In this document: positions 29,868-39,210 of the stretch, piece after piece
Numbering within the stretch: the first letter of the stretch is position 1
Layout of the letters: each line of letters starts with the position of its first letter
Program-made: the position numbers and the translations under genes
The notes under the pieces: model-generated
What the model saw: only the letters and a program-made list of their open reading frames with translations
The model's database searches: none
What the model was told of the DNA's origin: nothing
From: JACDAN01 sp963827705
Lineage (GTDB): Bacteria; Actinomycetota; Thermoleophilia; Gaiellales; Gaiellaceae
Direction of reading: 5' to 3'
DNA length: 64,000 bases
Assembly: GCA_963827705.1 (NCBI GenBank)
Contig: CAWHBN010000002.1
Coordinates: 1 to 64,000 of the forward strand

Positions 29868-30773
29868 GTGGCAGCTCCGATCGGCGGCCAGGCCGTCCTC
29901 GAGGGCGTCATGATGCGCGGCCCCTCGAACTGGACGCTTGCCGTGCGCAAGGTCGACGGGGAGATCGCCACGGTCGAGCGGGAGATCGACTCGGTGATGC
30001 TGCGGCACTGGTTCTTCCGCCTGCCGATCATCCGCGGCATCATCGCGCTCGGCGAGTCGCTGGCCATCGGCTTCCGCGCGCTCGCGGTCTCGGCCAACTA
30101 TGCGGCGCAGGAGGAGGGGGACGACGAGGAGGTCTCCACCGAGATCGGCCGCGGCGCGCTGCTCTTCGCGTTCGCGATCGCGATCGGCTTCGCCCTCGTC
30201 CTCTTCAAGGTCGCCCCGGCGCTGCTCGCGAGCTGGCTGCCGATCGACGAGACCGGCCAGTTCGTCGTCATCGAGGGCCTGATCCGCGTCTCGATCTTCA
30301 TCCTCTACCTCGTCCTCATCTCGTTCCTGCCGGACCTCAAGCGCGTGTTCCAGTACCACGCCGCCGAGCACAAGGCGATCAACGCCTACGAGGCCGGCGA
30401 GGAGCTGACGCCGGAGCGCGTGCAGCGCTACAGCCTCATCCACCCGCGCTGCGGCACGGCGTTCCTGCTCTGGGTGATGGTGATCGCGATCTTCGTCTTC
30501 GCGTTCCTCGGCCAGCCTCCATTGTACTGGCTGATCGTCTCGCGGATCGCCCTGCTCCCGGTCATCGCCGGGATCGCCTACGAGCTGATCCGCTTCGCCG
30601 GCAAGCACACCGACAACCGCTTCCTGATGACGCTGCTCGCGCCGGGCCTCTGGCTGCAGCGGCTGACCACCCGCGAGCCGACGCTCGACCAGCTCGAAGT
30701 CTCGATTCGCGCGCTGAAGGAAGTCCTCCAGCGCGAAGGCCGCTCGACCCTGCAGAGCGCAAGGTCGAGGTGA
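29868..30773 (+). CDS. DUF1385 family multi-pass membrane protein
   Basis: 301 residues from GTG 29868. The N-terminal family signature IGGQAVLEGVMMRGPSNWTL AVR is followed by helices LLFAFAIAIGFALVLFKVAP and IFILYLVLISFLPDLKRVFQ. YHAAEHKAINAYEAG and YSLIHPRCGTAFLLW are the conserved His/Cys segments of the YqhQ/DUF1385 family. Role unknown; the invariant AEHKAINAYE and HPRCGT motifs suggest a metal site. It is conserved next to rpmE and prfA in many Firmicutes and actinobacteria. Confidence 0.85.
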   Translation: MAAPIGGQAVLEGVMMRGPSNWTLAVRKVDGEIATVEREIDSVMLRHWFFRLPIIRGIIALGESLAIGFRALAVSANYAAQEEGDDEEVSTEIGRGALLFAFAIAIGFALVLFKVAPALLASWLPIDETGQFVVIEGLIRVSIFILYLVLISFLPDLKRVFQYHAAEHKAINAYEAGEELTPERVQRYSLIHPRCGTAFLLWVMVIAIFVFAFLGQPPLYWLIVSRIALLPVIAGIAYELIRFAGKHTDNRFLMTLLAPGLWLQRLTTREPTLDQLEVSIRALKEVLQREGRSTLQSARSR

Positions 30774-30967
30774 TGGCGTAGCCGACGATCAGGCCGAGGA
30801 TGGCAGCTGTGCCGCAGGGCACGTAGCTGCTCGCCCCGAGGACAGCGTCCTCAGTCGAGCCCGTATCTCAACCGATACGAACGCTCCCTGCGTCCTTGCC
30901 TCGGAACGAGCATCACACCCGTGCAACGAGCGCCATACCGCCAGACCCTCCGGGGTCTAACCTTTCT
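30774..30967 (+). other. Hairpin-rich 194-bp gap before prfA
   Basis: No gene. At least four inverted repeats follow one another: TGTGCC/GGCAC near 30814, GAGGAC/GTCCTC near 30838, CGTATC/GATACG near 30862 and AGACCC/GGGTCT near 30943. The last lies about 8 bp before the prfA ATG and could affect its translation. No T-run was seen. Confidence 0.5.
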
Positions 30968-32019
30968 ATGGCCGGGATCGACGAACTCGTCGACGAGCTC
31001 GAGCGCTCGTACGCGGAGGCGCAGGAGCGCATGTCCGACCCTGCCGTCTACAACGACCACCGCGAGGCGGCCGACGCCGGGCGCCGCCTGAAGGAGCTCG
31101 AGGGCCCGTACAAGCTCGCGCAGCAGTGGCGCGAGGCGCAGCAGGACCTCCAGGCGGCGAAGCGACGATCCCGAGCTCGCCGAGCTCGCGCCGGACCCCG
31201 CCGAGATCGCGCGGCTCGAGGAGGAGCTGAAGCTCGCGCTCGTCGAGGCCGACCCGGCCGACGGGAAGGACGTGATCGTCGAGGTCCGCCAGGGCGTCGG
31301 CGGCGACGAGGCGGCGCTGTGGGCGGCCGATGTCTACCGCATGCTCACGCGGTACGCCGAGCGCCGCGGCTACTCGACCGAGGAGCTCTCGGCGAGCCCG
31401 AACGAGGGCGGCGGCTTCAAGGAGGTCACCTTCGCGGTCAAGGGCGACGGCGCCTACTCGGTCTTCAAGTGGGAGGGGGGCACGCACCGCGTGCAGCGCG
31501 TGCCCGGCCACGGAGTCGCAGGGGCGCATCCACACCTCGACGGCGACGGTCGCCGTCATGCCGGAGGCCGAGGAGGTCGAGGTCGAGATCGACCCGAACG
31601 ACCTGAAGATCGACGTCGTACCGCTCGACGGGCCCGGGCGGGCAGAGCGTCAACACGACCGACTCCGCCGTGCGGATCACCCACCTGCCGACGGATCTCG
31701 TCGTCTCGATGCAGGACGAGAAGTCGCAGATCCAGAACCGCGCCAAGGCGCTGCGCGTCCTGCGCGCGCGGCTGTACGAGCTCGAGCGCGAGCGAAGCAG
31801 CGGGCCGAGCTCGAGAGCGCGCGGCGGTCCCAGATCGGGACCGGCGAGCGGGCGGAGAAGATCCGCACCTACAACTTCCCGGAGAACCGCGTCACGGACC
31901 ACCGCGTCAAGCTGACGGCGCACCGGCTCGATGCCGTGCTCGGCGGCGAGCTGGACGAGTTCACCGGCGCGCTCGGCGACGAGGAGCGCCGCCGGGCGCT
32001 CGAAGCCGCCGCGGTGTGA
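30968..32019 (+). CDS. prfA: Peptide chain release factor 1 (frameshifted)
   Basis: ATG 30968. RF1 blocks: IVEVRQGVGGDEAALWAADV YRM, KEVTFAVKGDGAYSVFKWEG GTHRVQRVP, QGRIHTSTATVAVMPEAEEV and the catalytic loop GPGGQSVNTTDSAVRITHLP. AEKIRTYNFPENRVTDHRVK L gives the RF1-specific C-terminal domain. The GPGGQS form of the GGQ loop is usual in actinobacteria. About four breaks (31167, 31510, 31630 and 31793). As an essential gene it must be intact in the cell, which argues that these breaks are sequence errors. The stop overlaps prmC (GTGTGA). Confidence 0.9.
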
Positions 32020-32845
32020 CGGTCCGCGAGGCTCTCGGCGAGGGCACGGCGGCGCTCGAGCGGGCGGGATGCCCTTCGCCGGCCGTGGACGCCGAGTGGC
32101 TGCTCGCGCACGCGCTCGGCGTGCGCCGCACGAGCTCTGCACGCCGGCGACCGGGAGCTCGACGGCCGCCGAGCTCGACGGTACCGCGGCGCTCGTCGAG
32201 CGCCGCGCCGCGCGCGAGCCGCTCGCGTACATCCTCGGCGAGTGGGGCTTCCGGCGGCTGACGCTGCGTCGTCGATCCGCGCGTCCTGATCCCGCGGCCG
32301 GAGACCGAGAGCGTCGTCGAGCGCTGCCTGGCGCATCCTCGCCGGCGTCGAGGCGCCGCCCGTCCTCGACATCGGCGCCGGCTCCGGCGCGATCGCGCTC
32401 GCGATCGCGGACGAGCGGCCCGACGCGCGGGTCGTCGCGACCGACGTCTCGGCGGCCGCGCTCGAGGTCGCGGAGGAGAACCGGCGCCGCGCGGCCTGGA
32501 CGGGCGCGTCGCGGTTCGCGCACGGTGACCTCCTCGCGGGCGAGGAGGGGCCGTTCGACCTCGTCGTCTCGAACCCGCCGTACGTCGCGCCCGGCGAGCT
32601 CGAGCGCTCGAGCCCGAGCTGCGCGACTGGGAGCCGCGCGAGGCGCTGGTCGGCGAGGGCGAGCCACGAGGCGGTCGCTCGCGCGGCGCTGGAGGTGCTC
32701 GCCCGGGCGGCGGGCTCGTGCTCGAGGTGGGCGACGGCAGGCCGCGGCGGTCGCCGAGCTGCTCGGGGCGCTCGGTTTCCCGGAGGTCGCCGTCTCGGCG
32801 GACCTGGCCGGCCGCGAGCGGGTGGTCGAGGGCGCGCGGCCGTGA
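32016..32845 (+). CDS. prmC: Release factor glutamine methyltransferase PrmC (frameshifted)
   Basis: GTG 32016, overlapping the prfA stop. N-terminal VTVREALGEGTAALERAG and AVDAEWLLAHALGVRR. REPLAYILGEWGFRRL and LIPRPETESVVERCL are PrmC hallmarks. The SAM-binding strand VLDIGAGSGAIALAIADERP DARVVATDVS and the catalytic DLVVSNPPYVAPGEL (NPPY) follow. It methylates the GGQ glutamine of the release factor encoded just upstream. At least six frame breaks; all key motifs are present. Confidence 0.85.
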
Positions 32846-33420
32846 TCGACGCGGTGGTCGAGGCGATCCGGGCCGGCCAGCCGGTGATCCTCCCGACCGA
32901 CACCGTCTACGGCCTCTGCGCCGACGCGTTCGACGAGGAGGCCGTGCGAGGCTGTACCGCTTGAAGGGCGCGGGGCGAGCCAGCCGACCGCGCTGCTCGC
33001 GGCGAGCGCCGACGTCGTCTCGAGTGCGTCCCCGAGCTCGCGGCCGGGCGGACGTGCTGCTCCGCCGGGCCGTACACGCTGATCCTCCCGAACCCCGCGC
33101 GGCGCCTCCCCTGGCTGACCGGCGACCGCCCGGAGACGATCGGCGTGCGGATCCCGGAGCTGACGGCGAGGCCCGCGCGGTGCTCGACGAGGTCGGAGCG
33201 CGTGGCGGCGACGAGCGCGAACCTTCCGGGCGAGCCGGATCCCCGGCGCCTGGAGGACGTCCCGAGCGGCTCCGAGACGGGATGCGCGGCCGAGATCGAC
33301 GGCGGCGAGCTGCCCGGCACGCCGTCCACGGTCATCGACCTCACGGGCCCGAGCCGGTCGTGATGCGAGAGGGCGCGGTGCCAGCCGCCGAGGCGCTCGA
33401 GCGGCTCTCGCTCCGCCTGA
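32842..33420 (+). CDS. Threonylcarbamoyl-AMP synthase (Sua5/YrdC/YwlC; frameshifted)
   Basis: GTG 32842 overlaps the prmC stop (GTGA). VIDAVVEAIRAGQPVILPTD TVYGLCADAF is the N-terminal signature of Sua5/YrdC. YTLILPNPARRLPWLTG, TIGVRIPE, VAATSANLPGEPDP and GTPSTVIDLTG follow in shifting frames. It makes the L-threonylcarbamoyl-AMP used for tRNA t6A37. At least five breaks. After the last one a TGA at 33418 is the likely stop, 21 bp before glyA. Confidence 0.75.
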
Positions 33421-33441
33421 GTCCGGGGTACGATCCCCGGG

Positions 33442-34743
33442 ATGGCCGATCGCGCAGGAGACGCTCGACCAGCTCCGCACCGCCGGCCTCACCGACGTCG
33501 ATCCCGAGATCGCCGACCTGCTCGGCCGGGAGCTCGAGCGGCAGCGCGGGCAGATCGAGCTGATCGCCTCCGAGAACTTCACCTGGCCGTGCGGTGCTTC
33601 GAGGCGATCGGCAGCACGCCGACCAACAAGTACGCGGAGGGCTATCCCGGCAAGCGCTACTACGGCGGCTGCGAGGTCGTCGACGAGATCGAGCAGCTGG
33701 CGATCGATCGCGCGAAGTCGCTCTTCGGAGCCGACCACGCGAACGTCCAGCCGCACGCCGGCGCGCAGACGAACATGGCCGTCTACATGGCGGCGCTGAA
33801 GCCCGGCGACACGATCCTCGTCGCTCGAGCTCTCGACACGGCGGCCACCTCACGCACGGGCTCAAGGTCAACTTCTCCGGCCGGCTCTACACGATCGTCC
33901 ACTACGGCGTCTCGCGCGAGACGAACATGGTCGACTACGACGAGGTGCTCGCACCTCGCGAAGGAGCACCGGCCGAAGCCTGATCGTCTGCGGCGGGTCG
34001 GCGTACCCGCGCACCGTCGAGACCGACCAGTTCCGGAAGATCGCCGACGAGGTCGGGGCACTGCTCCTCTGTGACATGGCCCACTTCGCCGGGCTCGTCG
34101 CCGCCGGGCTGCATCCGAACCCGGTCGAGCACTGCGACTTCGTCACCTCGACGACGCACAAGACGCTCGCCGGGCCGCGCGCCGGGTTCGTCCTCTGCCG
34201 CGAGGAGCACGCGCAGGCCGTCGACCGCGCCGTCTTCCCCGGGATGCAGGGCGGGCCGCTGCAGCACACGATCGCGGCGAAGGCGACCTGCTTCCGGATC
34301 GCGGCCACCGAGGCGTTCAGGGATTACCAGCGGCAGGTGCGCGCGAACGCGGACACGCTCTCGGACACGCTGATGAAGGGCGGCCTCGACGTCCTCACCG
34401 GAGGCACCGACACGCACCTCCTCCAGCTCGACCTGCGCGGCGACGGAGTGGACCGGCAAGGACGCGGAGGAGCGGCTCGACGACGTCAAGCTGACCGTGA
34501 ACCGCAACACGGTGCCCGTTCGACGAGCAGCCGCCGACCGTCGCCTCGGGCGTCAGGATCGGCACGCCTGCGGCGACCATGCGCGGCTTCGTCGAGGAGG
34601 ACTTCGCCGAGGTCGGCCAGGTCATCGTCGAGGCGCTGGGCGACGGCGCCGACGTCGCGGCCCTCGCCGCCCGGAGCGCCGCGCTCTGCGACAAGCATCC
34701 GCTCTATCCGGGATTCCGCGGCTTCACGACGTACGTCGCGTGA
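33442..34743 (+). CDS. glyA: Serine hydroxymethyltransferase (frameshifted)
   Basis: ATG 33442 to TGA 34741. GLTDVDPEIADLLGRELERQ, QIELIASENFTWP, EAIGSTPTNKYAEGYPGKRY YGGCEVVDEIE, ANVQPHAGAQTNMAVYMAAL, AYPRTVETDQFRKIADE and the PLP-lysine segment FVTSTTHKTLAGPRAGFVLC are all SHMT. KHPLYPGF is the usual C-terminus. About 425 residues. It interconverts serine and glycine and supplies methylene-tetrahydrofolate, the one-carbon source that ultimately feeds MetH (52.6 kb). About six breaks; the 34076-34440 section is continuous. Confidence 0.9.
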
Positions 34744-35384
34744 CCGCCGTCGCGACCGAACGGCTCATCGAGGTCAAGCACCCGCTGGTGCAGCACAAGC
34801 TCTCGTACCTGCGCGAGCAGGACACGCCGACCGTCCACTTCCGCAAGATCGCGAACGAGGTCACGCTGCTCCTCACCTACGAGGCGACGAAGGACTTCCC
34901 GACCGAGGACGTCGAGATCGAGACGCCGCTCGAGCGGACGACGGTGCAGCGCATCTCCGGGAAGAAGGTCGCCGTCTGCCCGGTGCTCCGCGCCGGGATG
35001 GGGATGCTCGACGGGGTGCTGTCGCTCGTCTCCGGCGCGCGGGTCGGGTTCATCGGCCTCTACCGCGACGAGGAGACGCTCGAGCCGGTCGAGTACTACG
35101 TCAAGCTGCCGAACGACCTCGAGGACCGCGACGCGATCGTGCTCGACCCGATGCTCGCGACGGGGAACTCGAGCGTCGCGGCGATCGCGAAGGTCAAGGA
35201 CGCCGGCGCCCGCACCGTCACGCTCGTCTGCCTCGTCGCCGCGCCGGAGGGAATCGAGCGCGTGCACGCGGAGCACCCCGAGGTCCGGATCGTCACGGCG
35301 TCCGTCGACCGGGGCCTGAACGAGAAGGGGTACATCGTCCCGGGACTCGGCGACGCCGGAGACCGCCTGTACGGCACGAAGTAG
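34740..35384 (+). CDS. upp: Uracil phosphoribosyltransferase
   Basis: 214 residues, intact, GTG 34740 overlapping the glyA stop (GTGA). LIEVKHPLVQHKLSYLREQD, ANEVTLLLTYEATKDFPTED, CPVLRAGMGMLDGVLSLVSG and the PRPP motif VLDPMLATGNSSVAAI fit the family. The C-terminal GLNEKGYIVPGLGDAGDRLY is the uracil-binding flap. Pyrimidine salvage: uracil + PRPP gives UMP. Confidence 0.95.
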   Translation: MTAVATERLIEVKHPLVQHKLSYLREQDTPTVHFRKIANEVTLLLTYEATKDFPTEDVEIETPLERTTVQRISGKKVAVCPVLRAGMGMLDGVLSLVSGARVGFIGLYRDEETLEPVEYYVKLPNDLEDRDAIVLDPMLATGNSSVAAIAKVKDAGARTVTLVCLVAAPEGIERVHAEHPEVRIVTASVDRGLNEKGYIVPGLGDAGDRLYGTK

Positions 35385-35390
35385 GGGTCG

Positions 35391-36515
35391 TTGGAGACAC
35401 TTCGCGACAACCCGGAGGTCATCTGGGGGTTCCTGCTCGCGCTCGCGGTCGTCCTGCTCCTGACGCCGGGCGTCGGGCGGTTTGCCCGGTACATCGGCGT
35501 CGTGGACGAGCCGGGGGAGACCCGCCGCGTCCACACGCATCCGGTCCCGCGGCTGGGCGGGATCGCGCTGCTGCTCGGGATCTTCGTGCCGGCGCTCGCG
35601 TTCCTCGAGCTGGACGGGCCCTACCGCGGGATCCTGCTCGGCGCGGCGATCGCGACGACGGTCGGGGCGATCGACGACTTCCGCGGCCTGCCGTGGTGGG
35701 GGAAGCTCGGCGGCCAGGTCGCCGCCGGCGCGGTCGCCGTCGGCTTCGGCGTCACCGTCGACCGCTTCACGTTCCCCGGCTTCGGGAGCCAGGAGCTGCC
35801 GGAGTGGGCGGCCGGCGCCGCGACGATCGTCTGGGTCGTCGCGATCATGAACATGGTCAACTTCCTCGACGGGATGGACGGCCTGGCGGCCGGCATCTGC
35901 GCGATCGCCGGCTCGACGTTCGCGATCATCGGGCTCTCGCTCGGCGCCCCGGAAGCGGCGCTGCTCTCGGCGATCGTCGCCGGCGCCTGCTTCGGGTTCC
36001 TGCACCACAACTTCTATCCGGCGCGGATCTTCATGGGCGACTCGGGAGCGCTCCTGCTCGGCTTCCTGCTCGCGACGCTCGCGATCGAAGGCCTCGTCAA
36101 GACGGCCGCGTTGGCGACGCTCGTCCTGCCGCTCCTCGTGCTCGCGATCCCGATCGTGGACACCTCGTTCGTCGTCGCGAAGCGGCTCAAGTACCGCCAG
36201 CCGCTGTACGAGGCCGACCGGACGCACCTCCACCACCGGTTCATGAACATCGGCTTCTCGCAGAAGCGCGCGGTCGTCTACATGTACGCGTGGTGCGGGA
36301 TCCTGGCCGCCGCGGCGCTCTCGACCCGCTTCCTGCCGCCGCGCCCGCACGGCGAGTGGGATCTCTCGAACGCGTTCGTCGCAGGTGGCATGGCGCTCCT
36401 CGCGCTCGCGGCGTCGGTCTACATCGCCTACCTCCTCGAGATCGTCAAGCTCGCGAACCCGCGCATCCGCCGGCGCGAGGAACAGGCGAGGGACGACGCG
36501 CGCAGAAGCGCCTAG
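35391..36515 (+). CDS. WecA/TagO-type undecaprenyl-phosphate glycosyl-1-phosphate transferase
   Basis: 374 residues with ~11 membrane helices, TTG start at 35391 (an AGGGG precedes it). Family motifs: VHTHPVPRLGGIAL, GAIDDFRGLP (DDxxG-like Mg2+ site), MNMVNFLDGMDGLAAG, ARIFMGDSGALLLGF and ADRTHLHHRFMN. It transfers a sugar-1-phosphate from a UDP-sugar to C55-P, starting wall polysaccharide or teichoic-acid-like polymers. It fits functionally with the LCP ligase, UDP-glucose dehydrogenase and nucleotidyltransferases at 56-63 kb. Confidence 0.9.
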   Translation: METLRDNPEVIWGFLLALAVVLLLTPGVGRFARYIGVVDEPGETRRVHTHPVPRLGGIALLLGIFVPALAFLELDGPYRGILLGAAIATTVGAIDDFRGLPWWGKLGGQVAAGAVAVGFGVTVDRFTFPGFGSQELPEWAAGAATIVWVVAIMNMVNFLDGMDGLAAGICAIAGSTFAIIGLSLGAPEAALLSAIVAGACFGFLHHNFYPARIFMGDSGALLLGFLLATLAIEGLVKTAALATLVLPLLVLAIPIVDTSFVVAKRLKYRQPLYEADRTHLHHRFMNIGFSQKRAVVYMYAWCGILAAAALSTRFLPPRPHGEWDLSNAFVAGGMALLALAASVYIAYLLEIVKLANPRIRRREEQARDDARRSA

Positions 36516-36761
36516 CAGACCGCCGCGGCTGGGGTCAGACCCCGTGACGGGTGGGGGCAGATATGTCCACGAAATCGATCCGGCCGGCGGCTGTGGCCTA
36601 AGAAGCGGAATTCCTCAGGAGCACGTGCGAGTGTTGGCGCACTTTCGGCACGTGAGGGGGTTGAGGCTGAATAGTGAGTGGCAGCCCGCTACAAGCTCGC
36701 GCAGTTTTCGCTGAACCATGCGGGTTTCCGCTGTTACAAGCTTTGGTATGCTCGGCCCGGA
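36516..36761 (+). other. Gap before the atp operon, with GGGGTCAGACCCC palindrome
   Basis: No gene recognised. GGGGTCAGACCCC (36531-36543) is a perfect palindrome with a central base just after the WecA-like stop. TATGCT at ~36747 resembles a -10 element, 15 bp before the atpZ ATG. The rest is unremarkable. The operon promoter probably lies here. Confidence 0.4.
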
Positions 36762-36965
36762 ATGGAGCCCGCCCCTCGCGAGTCGCTAGACCCGGCTGGG
36801 GCAGGCGCCGTCCTTCTCGGCACCACCGTGGCCGGCATCGGCGTCGGCGCGCTCGTGGGCTGGTTGGCGGGCGCCTGGCCGATCGGAGCCCTCGTCGGGG
36901 CGCTCGTCAGCATCCCCGCGGGGATCTTCGCCGTCTACCGCCGCTACCGCGGGGTGTTCTCGTGA
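36762..36965 (+). CDS. AtpZ/AtpI-like small membrane protein
   Basis: 67 residues, ATG 36762. Two hydrophobic helices (GAVLLGTTVAGIGVGALVGW and PIGALVGALVSIPAGIFAVY) joined by a short GAW turn. This is the AtpZ/F0F1-ATPase-associated small protein pattern. It is the first gene of the ATP synthase operon, where such proteins assist Mg2+ supply or c-ring assembly. The stop overlaps the next gene as GTGA. Confidence 0.7.
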   Translation: MEPAPRESLDPAGAGAVLLGTTVAGIGVGALVGWLAGAWPIGALVGALVSIPAGIFAVYRRYRGVFS

Positions 36966-37354
36966 GAGACGTCTGGGCGACGCCTCGGCCCGTTCCGAGC
37001 CGGCTCGTGCCGGTGGCCGGGGGCGCTGCCGTCGTGGCACTCGCGCTGCCCGTCTTCGTCGCCGCCGGCTGGCCGCTGCGCGGCTGGGCGCTCGGCGCAA
37101 TCCTCTGGCTCGGCGCGCAGGCCCTCGGCGTGCTGCTCTCACGCCTGCAGCTCGGCGCCGATAATCTCGCCGCCTCAGGAGTGAGGGGAGTCGGGATGAT
37201 GTTCAGGCCGGTGGCCGTGATGGTGGTCGTCATCATCGTTGCGGCGTCGAATCAGGAGGTGGGCCTCGCGGCAGGCGCGGTCTACGCGCTGGCGTACACG
37301 CTCGAGCTCGGCCTCTCGCTCCTCACCTACTTCGGGAATCCAGAGACACGATGA
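36962..37354 (+). CDS. AtpI-like membrane protein
   Basis: 130 residues from GTG 36962. Four hydrophobic helices: PVAGGAAVVALALPVFVAAG, LGAILWLGAQALGVLLSRLQ, FRPVAVMVVVIIVAASNQEV, AAGAVYALAYTLELGLSLLT. Size, topology and position (immediately before atpB, ATGA overlap) match subunit I/AtpI-type accessory proteins, although the sequence itself is poorly conserved. Confidence 0.6.
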   Translation: MRDVWATPRPVPSRLVPVAGGAAVVALALPVFVAAGWPLRGWALGAILWLGAQALGVLLSRLQLGADNLAASGVRGVGMMFRPVAVMVVVIIVAASNQEVGLAAGAVYALAYTLELGLSLLTYFGNPETR

Positions 37355-38238
37355 CGCGCGCGCTCGCACTCGTCACCGGCATCGTGCTGACATTTCCGGC
37401 TTCGGCGCTCGCCTCCACCGTCGAGGGCGACGAGGAGGAGAAGTTCGACCCCTCGGAGGAGTGGCTGCTCCACGACTGGATTCCGATCCACATCGGGCCG
37501 CTCGACCTCTCCATCAACAAGGCGGTCGCCTACCTGATCCTCGGCTCGGTGCTGACGATCCTGCTGGGCTGGTTTCTCATGCGCTGGCGGCTGGGCACCG
37601 ACCCGGATCGCCGCCAGACCGTCGGCGAGTGGGTCTACGAGATCACGCAGACCCAGATCGCCGAGCAGGGGCTTCCGACGAAGGCGATCGGGCGCTGGTT
37701 CCCGTACGTCGCCTCGCTGGCGCTCTTCATCTGGGTCGTGAACATGATCGGGTTCATCCCGCTGCCGCTCTCGGACGAGACATTCGAGCTGTTCGGCGTC
37801 GAGTTTCCGACCTGGGGGATCTACGCCGCCACCTCCACGCTCTCGGTCACCCTCACGCTCGCGCTGATGACGTTCGTCTTCACGCATATCGAAGGGATCC
37901 GCGCGAACGGCGCCGTCGGCTATTTCAAGAGCTGGATCCCCGACGTGCCGAAGGCGATGTACCCGCTGATCGTCCCGCTCGAGATCCTCGGCCAGTTCAT
38001 GCGGCTGATCTCGCTGTCCGTGCGGCTCTACGCGAACATGCTCGCCGGCCACATGCTGATCCTCACCTTCATCGGCCTGATATTCGTGCTGGAGAACGTG
38101 ATCCTCGCGCCGCTCGTCGTCCCCGCCGCCACCGCGTTCTATCTCTTCGAGATCCTGATCGTAGTCTCGATCCAGGCCTACATCTTTGCCGCCCTGTCAG
38201 CCATCTACATCGGCTCGGCCATCGAGCCCGAGCACTAA
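37351..38238 (+). CDS. atpB: ATP synthase F0 subunit a
   Basis: 295 residues. WLLHDWIPIHIGPLDLSINK is the N-terminal segment. The proton-channel helix SLSVRLYANMLAGHMLILTF carries the essential Arg (LSVRLYANM) and the conserved Asn/His. EILIVVSIQAYIFAALSAIY IGSAIEPEH is the final helix. Subunit a forms the proton half-channels facing the c-ring. It overlaps the preceding gene by ATGA. Confidence 0.95.
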   Translation: MTRALALVTGIVLTFPASALASTVEGDEEEKFDPSEEWLLHDWIPIHIGPLDLSINKAVAYLILGSVLTILLGWFLMRWRLGTDPDRRQTVGEWVYEITQTQIAEQGLPTKAIGRWFPYVASLALFIWVVNMIGFIPLPLSDETFELFGVEFPTWGIYAATSTLSVTLTLALMTFVFTHIEGIRANGAVGYFKSWIPDVPKAMYPLIVPLEILGQFMRLISLSVRLYANMLAGHMLILTFIGLIFVLENVILAPLVVPAATAFYLFEILIVVSIQAYIFAALSAIYIGSAIEPEH

Positions 38239-38248
38239 GGAGGAAGGA

Positions 38249-38515
38249 ATGAACCTCGCTGCAATCGTCTTCGCGGCCGCCGAGGACGGCGTCGACGCCG
38301 GCAAGGCGATCGCGCTCGCACTCGGGATCGGCCTCGGCTCGCTCGGCGCCGGCATCGGCATCGGGAACATCTTCGGCTCGATGATCCAGGCCGTCGCGCG
38401 GCAGCCGGAGCTCCGGGGTGAGCTGACGGGCATCCAGTGGCTCGGCTTCGCGCTCACCGAGGCAGTCGTCTTCTACGGCCTGATCGGCGGGCTGCTCGCC
38501 TTCGTCCTGGTCTAG
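38249..38515 (+). CDS. atpE: ATP synthase F0 subunit c
   Basis: 88 residues, ATG 38249 behind a strong AAGGAGG site. GSLGAGIGIGNIFGSMIQAV is the glycine-rich first hairpin helix, ARQPELRGEL the polar loop, and FALTEAVVFYGLIGGLLAF the second helix with the ion-binding Glu. The residues around that Glu (TEAVVF, no adjacent Ser/Thr ligands) suggest proton rather than sodium coupling. Confidence 0.95.
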   Translation: MNLAAIVFAAAEDGVDAGKAIALALGIGLGSLGAGIGIGNIFGSMIQAVARQPELRGELTGIQWLGFALTEAVVFYGLIGGLLAFVLV

Positions 38516-38517
38516 AG

Positions 38518-39210
38518 ATGGCAGTCGTCGCCGCCAACCCCCTGATCGAGGTCGTGCCCGGCCTCATGATCTGGACGCTGCTCTGCTTCGGCATCACGTT
38601 CTTCGTGCTGCGGAGGTACATCTTCGGGCCCGTGCAGACGGCGATCGACGCCCGCCGGGACCGGATCCGGCAAGCGATCGAGGAGGCGGACAAGGCCCGC
38701 GCCGAGGCCCGGCAGCTCCTCGAGGAGCACCGGGCGCTGATCCAGTCGGCCCGCGGCGACGCCGAGCAGATCCTCGCAGAGGCCCGCCGGGTCGCCGACG
38801 CGCAGAGGGACCGGATGAAGGAGGAGCTCGAGGCCGAGCGGCAGCGCCGGCTCGACGACACGGCGAAGCAGATCGAGGCCGAGACGCGCCGCGCGCTGGA
38901 GCAGATCCGCGGCGAGGTCGCGAATCTCACCGTGATCGCCACGAGCAAGGTGACCGGCAAGGTCCTCACCGACGAGGATCACCGCCGCCTGATCGACGAG
39001 GCGATCGGCGACCTCGACTTCTCGGTCCTCGAGGAGGGCTCCGCAACTAATGCCCCTCCAGGCCACACGCCTACTTCTGGCCCGCGATCACGCGGCGCCA
39101 GAGCTCACCCTCCTCCTCCAAGGCTGATCAGCCTTGCCTCGTCGGAGTGCGAACTCTGGCTTGGTGCTCGCGAACCAGAAGCGGGGCAGCGACGCCCGAA
39201 GGGGCATTAA
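38518..39210 (+). CDS. atpF: ATP synthase F0 subunit b (frame reads into an inserted repeat)
   Basis: ATG 38518. One N-terminal helix (IEVVPGLMIWTLLCFGITFF) precedes a long charged stalk (EEADKARAEARQLLEEHRAL, LEAERQRRLDDTAKQIEAE), the normal b-subunit design. Family length is reached at DFSVLEEG (about residue 174). In the given sequence the frame then runs through the whole palindromic repeat, adding ~53 unrelated residues before a TAA at 39208 that overlaps the atpH ATG. A TAA at 39048 lies one frame away, so a single missing base near 39037 would restore a normal stop. I favour that reading. Confidence 0.88.
   Translation: MAVVAANPLIEVVPGLMIWTLLCFGITFFVLRRYIFGPVQTAIDARRDRIRQAIEEADKARAEARQLLEEHRALIQSARGDAEQILAEARRVADAQRDRMKEELEAERQRRLDDTAKQIEAETRRALEQIRGEVANLTVIATSKVTGKVLTDEDHRRLIDEAIGDLDFSVLEEGSATNAPPGHTPTSGPRSRGARAHPPPPRLISLASSECELWLGAREPEAGQRRPKGH
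39050..39207 (+). repeat. MITE-like palindromic intergenic element, copy B (atpF/atpH)
   Basis: 158 bp. Outer arms ATGCCCCT and AGGGGCAT are exact complements; two positions differ in a compensating way from copy A (GTG/CAC) or D (GCG/CGC). Both sides are flanked by TA (39048-39049 and 39208-39209), the clearest target duplication. The central hairpin CAAGGCTGATCAGCCTTG is a perfect palindrome. The right end is followed directly by AATGG of atpH. Confidence 0.88.
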
